Origin: Bacteroidota bacterium
Lineage (GTDB): Bacteria > Bacteroidota > Bacteroidia > Flavobacteriales_D > Sanyastnellaceae
Assembly: GCA_027618855.1 (NCBI GenBank)
Contig: JAQCID010000003.1
Span: 1 to 15,354, forward strand
Direction: 5' to 3'
Length of the DNA: 15,354 bases
The position numbers were made by a program, and so were the translations under genes. The notes below the pieces were generated by a model. The model had not been told where the DNA came from and ran no database searches. It saw only the letters and a list, made by a program, of their open reading frames with translations. Below, in pieces: positions 1 to 4,845 of this stretch (position 1 is the stretch's first letter; each line of letters starts with the position of its first letter).

Positions 1-18
1 ACGAATATTTACTGACAT
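1..18 (-). CDS. groES: Co-chaperonin GroES, first six codons only
   Basis: The left edge cuts this gene after six codons. On the minus strand an ATG at 18-16 is followed by TCA GTA AAT ATT CGT, giving MSVNIR. Bacteroidota GroES proteins commonly begin MSVNIKPL, and secG is often followed by groES-groEL in this phylum, so both sequence and position fit. The start is preceded by an A-rich stretch (AAAAAAACAAAACAAAC on the minus strand), as is usual where Shine-Dalgarno sites are not used. GroES is the lid of the GroEL folding chamber in the cytoplasm. The identification rests on six residues plus context, so it is probable rather than proven. Confidence 0.75.
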
Positions 19-62
19 CAAAAGTTTGTTTTGTTTTTTTGAATTTATACTTTGCTTTAGAC

Positions 63-95
63 GATAATTATGCCAAACCCAAAGGGCATGACAAA
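63..95 (-). promoter_or_regulatory. Candidate groES promoter (TTTG-N21-TAATTATC)
   Basis: On the minus strand TTTG (95-92) is followed after 21 nt by TAATTATC (70-63). Bacteroidota sigma-A promoters use a -33 TTTG and a -7 TAnnTTTG separated by about 19-21 nt; the -33 and the spacing match, while the -7 matches TA plus about half of TTTG. Transcription would start near 55, giving a leader of roughly 35-40 nt before the groES ATG at 18. The -33 TTTG lies inside a palindrome (89-101). The spacer also holds a short inverted repeat, TGCC (71-74) / GGCA (85-88). I see no CIRCE element (TTAGCACTC-N9-GAGTGCTAA). Confidence 0.5.
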
Positions 96-101
96 CTGTC
101 A
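89..101. promoter_or_regulatory. Palindromic operator candidate, copy A (TGACA-AAC-TGTCA)
   Basis: The two 5-bp arms TGACA (89-93) and TGTCA (97-101) are perfect inverted repeats around a 3-nt centre. The same arrangement, TGACA-AAT-TGTCA, occurs at 4737-4749 upstream of miaB, and I found no other copy in the window. In both places the TTTG read inside the palindrome is the likely -33 box of a promoter on the minus strand. That position would let a bound protein block RNA polymerase, or help it. The protein that binds is not known from the sequence. Confidence 0.6.
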
Positions 102-175
102 ACCGCAGCGTTAGTGAGGGCGCAATTTAGCTCTACTAAGAAGCAGAATCTATTGAAAAGAAATAAATGATTGGT

Positions 176-529
176 TTATTCAGCAACTTCATCTGAACCT
201 GAAGTCTCAAGAGGAGCAGAAAGTTCAGAAGAACTGTCTGTACCAGTTGGCGCAGGAGCAGAATCGGTAGGGAGGAAGCTTTCATCTATGCCGACACTTG
301 CTTCTGAGTTCCCGTTATAAATACCCGCACCAATGCAAGCCACGAAAAGAGCAACGACCAAATACCAAGTGCTTTTTTCTAAAAAGTCTGTTGTCCTTTG
401 AACACCGCCCATAGAAGCTCCTCCAGTAAAGCCAGCTGCTAAGCCACCTCCTTTGGGGTTTTGGACAAGAATTACCGCTCCCAAAAGGAAGGCTATGATC
501 AAAATAATTGCTGTAATGAAAGTACCCAT
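176..529 (-). CDS. secG: Preprotein translocase subunit SecG
   Basis: SecG is a small inner-membrane partner of SecYE that assists SecA-driven export. The 117-residue protein has two transmembrane helices, about residues 4-22 and 54-71. Between them lies a Gly-rich loop starting with the family hallmark QNPKGGGL (23-30) and continuing GFTGGASMGG. After the second helix comes a 45-residue acidic, Ser/Thr/Pro-rich tail; similar tails are common in Bacteroidota SecG and are probably disordered. The ATG lies 2 nt after the stop of the upstream TPR-like gene, so the two are probably translationally coupled. It is the last gene of the miaB operon, and groES follows after a 157-nt gap with its own promoter. 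In this organism Sec export also feeds the T9SS substrates and parts encoded to the right. Confidence 0.95.
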   Translation of the reverse strand: MGTFITAIILIIAFLLGAVILVQNPKGGGLAAGFTGGASMGGVQRTTDFLEKSTWYLVVALFVACIGAGIYNGNSEASVGIDESFLPTDSAPAPTGTDSSSELSAPLETSGSDEVAE

Positions 530-531
530 TA

Positions 532-1488
532 TTAGTTCTCTTTGTTGTTGCTTAGCTTTTTAAGCTGAAATGCAAAATAAACACTTTTTTCAGGGTATAT
601 CAAGGCGAGCCTCTTGAATGCCTTCCTGGCGAGCCCAATTTGACCCTGTTTTGCGTACAATTTCGCCATCGTTTCGGTGACCAAACTCGGGTCGTACGCC
701 AAGCCTCTATTTGCCCACTCCTCAACCGGAGAATCGATGTCTCGAATCGCTCCAATAGATGGATTGTTTTTCCTCAAGAATGAATCAATGATAGCCTCAG
801 AACCTTTCTCTACTTGACTATTTAAACCTCCTACTTCTCCGAAAGAAGTTTCTACCGCTCTTTTTTCGAGCCATTTTCCAAAGAGGGAATTCGCATCTCC
901 TCGCCCTTTAATTTTAAGAATTTCACCTGGTTTTACACCTTCATTTTTTGATGAATCTGGGTCTTTTAAAATACTTAAAATATTTTTTGAAAATATTTTT
1001 TTATCACCTCTATCTGGCAGCTCTTTTATGCTCTTTTTGTCGTTTTCGTCTTGAGTCCAACTCTCCATTTCCTCTTTTAATGAAGATTCTATTGCCTCGA
1101 TGGCCATTTCTCGTTCAATGAACATTTCATCTTCATTTGGTTCGATTGATGTTCTTTCATTTGAATGCCAAACCAATTCAATCAGTTCTTCTTCCGAAAC
1201 TTCTTCTGTCTCCTTAATGACTTCATGAATTTTCCGTGCCTCTTCTCTAAAAGCCTCCCCAAACATTAATTCAAAAAGTGCTTTTCTAGATTCACAATGC
1301 GCTGCAGCAGACAACAAATCCTTTCGTTGATCTAGATGCCCGGCGTCTTTAGAGGCCTTTGCAAGTAACATGCGAAAAGGACCACTGTAGGGGTGGCCTT
1401 CTACCAACCCAACCAATTCGTCCCTAACATCAGCAAAACTTACGTTTTTGCGATTTAGCAACGTATTTATTTTATCTAGATTTATCAC
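532..1488 (-). CDS. TPR-like conserved hypothetical protein between lptE and secG
   Basis: The function of this 318-residue protein is not known. The N-terminal ~80 residues are helical and contain HPYSGPFRMLLAKASKD, resembling the start of helical-repeat proteins. The middle (about 85-215) is rich in Glu, Lys and Ser and probably flexible. The C-terminal ~50 residues (ETMAKLYAKQGQIGLARKAF, then LIYPEKSVYFAFQL) look like one and a half TPR units. No signal peptide or membrane helix is visible, so it should be cytoplasmic. The start is GTG, 7 nt after the lptE stop; the next Met is residue 60, inside the conserved N-terminal part, so GTG is the best choice. A TPR-like gene in this position between lptE and secG is common in Bacteroidota. 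The product may be a scaffold linked to envelope biogenesis, but that is inference from neighbours only. Confidence 0.75.
   Translation of the reverse strand: MINLDKINTLLNRKNVSFADVRDELVGLVEGHPYSGPFRMLLAKASKDAGHLDQRKDLLSAAAHCESRKALFELMFGEAFREEARKIHEVIKETEEVSEEELIELVWHSNERTSIEPNEDEMFIEREMAIEAIESSLKEEMESWTQDENDKKSIKELPDRGDKKIFSKNILSILKDPDSSKNEGVKPGEILKIKGRGDANSLFGKWLEKRAVETSFGEVGGLNSQVEKGSEAIIDSFLRKNNPSIGAIRDIDSPVEEWANRGLAYDPSLVTETMAKLYAKQGQIGLARKAFKRLALIYPEKSVYFAFQLKKLSNNKEN
977..999. repeat. Two AAAATATTTT palindromes 3 bp apart, inside a gene
   Basis: The 10-bp self-complementary word AAAATATTTT occurs at 977-986 and again at 990-999, separated by TTG. It lies in the most AT-rich part of the TPR-like gene and encodes a Lys/Ile/Phe/Ser-rich stretch of the flexible middle region. 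It could be a side effect of lysine- and isoleucine-rich coding in an AT-leaning genome; no function is evident. Confidence 0.5.
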
Positions 1489-1495
1489 TGTCAGC

Positions 1496-1978
1496 TCACC
1501 AATTACCTAGGCTTGAATTAAAAATATCTTGCGAAAGAAGCAGGCCGATTTCGTCTACAATTTGATCCTCGATTGAGAATAAATCATCGCTGCTTGACAC
1601 ATCGACAAACCTACTGAAATTCCTTTGAAAACTTAACTTTTCATCAAGCGTATTTGTATAAACAACATCTACTGTGATCGTTACTCTATTCGCTCCAGCT
1701 GTCTCATCTCCCTGAACATTAATGGGCTGAACTGTCCACCCCACAACTTTACCTGAAAACTGCAACTCGCCTTCATCCGAATCTAACTTTAGAACTGACT
1801 GCCGCTGCACTCGGTCAACCAAAGCCTCGGTGATGCTCAACGCTGAAGTCGCAGAAACAAGTGGATGGATCGCTTCAAATTTAGAAACGCTGAAACCTGA
1901 GGTCGATGCCCCGTATGGAGAGTAAACGCCACAGCCCATAAAGAGAGCTGCGACAAATAGTTGAAGATACTTCATCAT
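1496..1978 (-). CDS. lptE: LPS-assembly lipoprotein LptE
   Basis: LptE plugs the LptD barrel in the outer membrane and helps insert lipopolysaccharide. The protein has 160 residues. The N-terminal helix ends in the lipobox LFMGC, with Cys16 as the lipidation site, followed by GVYSPYGAS, close to the CGxYSFTG start of Bacteroidota LptE. Further family-like blocks are GELQFSGKVVGW, the TITVDVVYTN strand, FSRFVD and the C-terminal DIFNSSLGNW. The start codon overlaps the stop of the upstream sigma-54 activator (ATGATGA, 1978-1972), so either of two adjacent ATGs could be used and the genes are translationally coupled. Primary sequence conservation of LptE between phyla is low; the call rests on the Bacteroidota form plus position in the operon. 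Confidence 0.88.
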   Translation of the reverse strand: MMKYLQLFVAALFMGCGVYSPYGASTSGFSVSKFEAIHPLVSATSALSITEALVDRVQRQSVLKLDSDEGELQFSGKVVGWTVQPINVQGDETAGANRVTITVDVVYTNTLDEKLSFQRNFSRFVDVSSSDDLFSIEDQIVDEIGLLLSQDIFNSSLGNW

Positions 1979-3219
1979 TTCAAGTCGTATTCTTTAATCT
2001 TTCGATAAAGTGTGCGTTCTGAAATTCCAAGCTCTTCAGCTGCGTCTTTTCTGCGATTGCTGTGCTTCTCTAACGCCCGTTTTATTAACTGACGCTCTAC
2101 ATCGACAAGAGATAAGCTTTGCTCAACTTCTTCTACGTCACGCACCCTGTGAGATGCTGTATTTTGGTGAGATTGTTCTCTTAAAATGAGTGGGAATTTA
2201 GAGGGTATTGACTCAGATGATGACACCGATTTGAACACCCGATTCACTAACTCCTGCTCTTTGCTCGTCAAGGACTTCGAACTATTTACCAAGCCAAATA
2301 CCAAGTCTTTCAAATCATTCAATTCCCCCTTCATATCGAAGAGCACCTTGTATAATATTTCCCTTTCATTCCTCCCTGAATCACTTTCTTCAAAACCATC
2401 ACTTGAACTTTGAACTTTGACAGGCAATCGAGATCTGTGCGTTTCTGGCAAATAGCCCAACACGACATCTGAATTCAGATATCTTTCAGGCTCTAAAACA
2501 GACATTTGCTCGGTAATATGCTTGAGTTGCCGAATATTTCCAGGCCATGGATAGTGCTCAATGATCTCTATCGCATCTGGAGTGAGAGACAATGGCGGCA
2601 TGCGATGCAATTCACTGAAATCTGTTGTGAATTTTCTAAAAAGCAAATGAATATCGCTTGACCTGTCTCTTAGGGGAGGCATTTGAATAGGAACTTGGTT
2701 CAGACGATAATATAAATCTTCTCTAAATTTAGCCTTATTAAACGCATCCATAAAATCAACATTTGTAGCTGCGACAACTCTTACATCGGTTTTCTGAGTA
2801 AGAGAAGATCCAACTTTCATAAACTCTCCTGTTTCGAGAACGCGCAACAATCTCACTTGGGTCGTGAGTGGAAGTTCTGCGACTTCGTCTAAAAAAATGG
2901 TTCCACCATCCGCTTCTTCAAAGTACCCTTTTCTGGAATCTGTAGCGCCAGTAAAAGCGCCTTTCATATGGCCAAACAGCTCCGAATCAATAGTCCCCTC
3001 TGGTATTGCTCCGCAGTTCACTACGATGTATTTACCGTGCTTCCTCTTGCTGAACTGATGGACAATACGTGGCATTACTTCTTTGCCCGTCCCGCTTTCA
3101 CCCAGAATCAATACGGACAAATCTGTAGGAGCTACTTGAGCGGCAATATTTATTGCGCGATCAAGCGACAGACTTGTGCCGATCACTCCCAATCTTTGTT
3201 TTATTGACGCTACGTTCAT
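1975..3219 (-). CDS. Sigma-54 interacting AAA+ transcriptional activator without receiver domain
   Basis: This is an enhancer-binding protein that remodels RNA polymerase carrying sigma-54. Numbered from the ATG at 3219 (414 residues), it has Walker A GESGTGKE (40-47), the sigma-54 contacting loop GAFTGA (87-92), Walker B GGTIFLDEV (105-113), the arginine-finger region FREDLYYRLN (165-174), WPGNIRQL (225-232) and a C-terminal Fis-type helix-turn-helix (about 388-410, AAEELGISERTLYRKI). No response-regulator receiver, GAF or PAS domain precedes the AAA+ domain. A linker of about 110 residues, partly Ser/Glu-rich, separates AAA+ from HTH. An in-frame TTG at 3234 would add five residues, but the ATG matches the usual MxxxxSIKQR start. 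It lies 16 nt after miaB and overlaps lptE. Its targets are not known from the sequence; with no sensor domain it may be controlled by a partner protein or by its own level. Confidence 0.9.
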   Translation of the reverse strand: MNVASIKQRLGVIGTSLSLDRAINIAAQVAPTDLSVLILGESGTGKEVMPRIVHQFSKRKHGKYIVVNCGAIPEGTIDSELFGHMKGAFTGATDSRKGYFEEADGGTIFLDEVAELPLTTQVRLLRVLETGEFMKVGSSLTQKTDVRVVAATNVDFMDAFNKAKFREDLYYRLNQVPIQMPPLRDRSSDIHLLFRKFTTDFSELHRMPPLSLTPDAIEIIEHYPWPGNIRQLKHITEQMSVLEPERYLNSDVVLGYLPETHRSRLPVKVQSSSDGFEESDSGRNEREILYKVLFDMKGELNDLKDLVFGLVNSSKSLTSKEQELVNRVFKSVSSSESIPSKFPLILREQSHQNTASHRVRDVEEVEQSLSLVDVERQLIKRALEKHSNRRKDAAEELGISERTLYRKIKEYDLK

Positions 3220-3235
3220 TGTTTTACCGTTCAAA

Positions 3236-4696
3236 TTATGCGTCCGCTTGATCTGTTGTTACTTCTCCCAATAATGTTACAGTGGTACAGGCCAATGCTC
3301 TGACATTCACGTAATCGCATGGCTTAAGATCTCCTTTGTCAAAAATCATAACTATGTTATGAGTCGTTCGTCCGAAATACTTTTCATCGCTCTTCTTACT
3401 TGGACCTTCTACAAGAACGCGATACACCTTCCCGACCATTTTCTTCGTTAACTCAGATGCATACTGTCGCTGATGAAGAATCACTTCTGAGAGTCGGGCG
3501 GCCTTCACTTCTTCAGGGACGTCATCTTCGAACTTACGTTCAGCCAACGTTTTAGGTCTTTCGCTGTATTTAAAATTGTACGCCATAATAAATCCAACCT
3601 CCTTCAACAAGGTCATGGTGTCATCATGTTCCTCTTGTGTCTCGCCACAAAATCCTGTTATAATGTCCGTTGACAACTCGCAGCCTGGAAGTATCTCTTT
3701 AATCGCAGAAATTCTATTCAAATACCACTCTCGGGTATAGCCTCGATTCATACGTTTGAGCATGGCGCTAGACCCTGATTGAACAGGCAAGTGAATATAC
3801 TTACATAGGTTTTCATGACGTGACATCGCATGCATTACGTCATCCACCATATCCTTGGGATGGCTCGTAGAAAATCTAACTCTTAGATTTGGGTTGACTT
3901 CAGCAACCATTTCAAGAAGTTCCGCAAAACGGACGACTGGCAAGTCTGGGTTTTTAACTTTTCCTTTTATATCTAAATTCCATTTGAAAGAATCTACGTT
4001 TTGGCCCAAAAGCGTCACCTCACGATACCCCTTCTCAAAAAGATCTTTTGCTTCAGCCACAATACTTTCCGGGTCCCTGCTTCGCTCACGACCTCGCGTA
4101 AAAGGCACCACACAAAACGAACACATGTTGTCGCAGCCGCGCATGATACTTACAAACGCTGTAACTCCTGCGGAATCAAGGCGGATAGGACTAATCTCAG
4201 CATAGGTTTCCTCTCTCGAAAGCAGCACGTTGACTGCTTTCTGGCCTCCATTTACTCTTTCTACCAAAGACGGTAAATCTCTATAGGCATCAGGACCCAC
4301 AACAAGATCTACAAGCATCTCTTGCTCCAGCAAACTCTCCTTTAATCGTTCAGCCATACACCCCAACATGCCGACTACAAGTTGTCTGTTCTTCTTTTTG
4401 TAGCGCTTAAATTCATTCAATCGATTACGTACACGTTCCTCAGCTTTTTCCCTGATAGAACAGGTATTCACTAAAATCAAATCCGCTTCTTGGGGGTCTT
4501 TTGTAGTTGTATATCCAACGTTATTCATGATGGATGCAATAATCTCTGAATCACTAAAATTCATCGCACAGCCATAACTTTCTAAATACAATTTTTTCTG
4601 AACCACAGAATTATTGTCCTCTGCAAAAGCCAAAGTGTCAACGCTAATCGCTTCACCTTGTCTTGCCTCATCAATATTTCTATCACCTTCTCTCAT
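3236..4696 (-). CDS. miaB: tRNA-2-methylthio-N6-dimethylallyladenosine synthase MiaB
   Basis: MiaB is a radical-SAM enzyme that adds a methylthio group to i6A37 in tRNAs reading UNN codons. The 486-residue protein has the N-terminal auxiliary-cluster domain with Cys43 (SYGCAMNFSDSE), Cys79 (NTCSIREKAEERV) and Cys113 (GMLGCMAERLK). The radical-SAM CxxxCxxC is at Cys188, Cys192 and Cys195 (RGCDNMCSFCVVPFTRGRER). A TRAM RNA-binding domain fills about residues 417-478. All six cluster cysteines are present, so the enzyme should be active. The first ~35 residues before KKLYLESYGC are variable, as usual in Bacteroidota. It is the first gene of the minus-strand operon, with a well-matched promoter just upstream at 4743-4712. 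Confidence 0.97.
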   Translation of the reverse strand: MREGDRNIDEARQGEAISVDTLAFAEDNNSVVQKKLYLESYGCAMNFSDSEIIASIMNNVGYTTTKDPQEADLILVNTCSIREKAEERVRNRLNEFKRYKKKNRQLVVGMLGCMAERLKESLLEQEMLVDLVVGPDAYRDLPSLVERVNGGQKAVNVLLSREETYAEISPIRLDSAGVTAFVSIMRGCDNMCSFCVVPFTRGRERSRDPESIVAEAKDLFEKGYREVTLLGQNVDSFKWNLDIKGKVKNPDLPVVRFAELLEMVAEVNPNLRVRFSTSHPKDMVDDVMHAMSRHENLCKYIHLPVQSGSSAMLKRMNRGYTREWYLNRISAIKEILPGCELSTDIITGFCGETQEEHDDTMTLLKEVGFIMAYNFKYSERPKTLAERKFEDDVPEEVKAARLSEVILHQRQYASELTKKMVGKVYRVLVEGPSKKSDEKYFGRTTHNIVMIFDKGDLKPCDYVNVRALACTTVTLLGEVTTDQADA

Positions 4697-4711
4697 CTAC
4701 TCAATTTTAGG

Positions 4712-4743
4712 CAAATGTACTCGTATTATTTAGTACTGACAAA
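4712..4743 (-). promoter_or_regulatory. Promoter of the miaB operon (TTTG-N20-TACATTTG)
   Basis: On the minus strand TTTG (4743-4740) and TACATTTG (4719-4712) are separated by exactly 20 nt, a full match to the Bacteroidota sigma-A consensus TTTG-N19-21-TAnnTTTG. Transcription would start near 4705, leaving a leader of only about 9 nt before the ATG at 4696. The -33 TTTG is part of the palindrome at 4737-4749, so any protein bound there would sit on the promoter. Confidence 0.7.
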
Positions 4744-4749
4744 TTGTCA
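4737..4749. promoter_or_regulatory. Palindromic operator candidate, copy B (TGACA-AAT-TGTCA)
   Basis: TGACA (4737-4741) and TGTCA (4745-4749) form a perfect inverted repeat around AAT, matching copy A at 89-101 in both arms and in the 3-nt spacing. It overlaps the -33 box of the miaB promoter and lies about 100 bp upstream of the topA start, so miaB is the more likely target, though an effect on topA cannot be excluded. Confidence 0.6.
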
Positions 4750-4767
4750 CCCCTAAAGGGGTACCCC
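4750..4767. repeat. Nested GC palindromes CCCC-TAAA-GGGG-TA-CCCC
   Basis: CCCC (4750-4753), GGGG (4758-4761) and CCCC (4764-4767) can pair in two exclusive ways: the first with the second around TAAA, or the second with the third as the palindrome GGGGTACCCC. The block directly abuts the TGACA-N3-TGTCA palindrome. Copy A near groES also has a CCC-AAA-GGG block (78-86) two bases from its palindrome, so this may be part of a composite site. It lies upstream of both putative promoters of the miaB-topA divergent region and is therefore DNA-level, not a leader RNA. Confidence 0.4.
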
Positions 4768-4795
4768 ACGGTGCAGAAAAACTAATGAATATTTT

Positions 4796-4828
4796 GTTGT
4801 TATTTCCTGTCTTTTTTCATTTCCTTTG
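4796..4828 (+). promoter_or_regulatory. Candidate topA promoter (GTTG-N21-TTCCTTTG)
   Basis: GTTG (4796-4799) and TTCCTTTG (4821-4828) are 21 nt apart, each one mismatch from the Bacteroidota TTTG and TAnnTTTG boxes. The start of transcription would fall near 4835, giving a leader of about 10 nt before the topA ATG, similar to the short leader inferred for miaB. A T-rich spacer lies between the boxes. The call rests on consensus only. Confidence 0.42.
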
Positions 4829-4845
4829 CGTCAGAAATTAAAAAA

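Noticed and set aside
71..86. Sigma-54 type -24/-12 promoter before groES (TTTGGCATAATTATCG on minus)
   Set aside because: The -24 GG fits, but the GC expected 10 nt later is missing; the sigma-A type boxes explain the region better.
2186..2413. Plus-strand open frame of 75 codons
   Set aside because: It is antisense to the sigma-54 activator linker region and shows no domain, signal or family resemblance.
3220..3234. TTG start for the sigma-54 activator
   Set aside because: The TTG would add only MNGKT; the ATG at 3219 agrees with the usual start just before SIKQR, and 16 nt after miaB is a normal gap.
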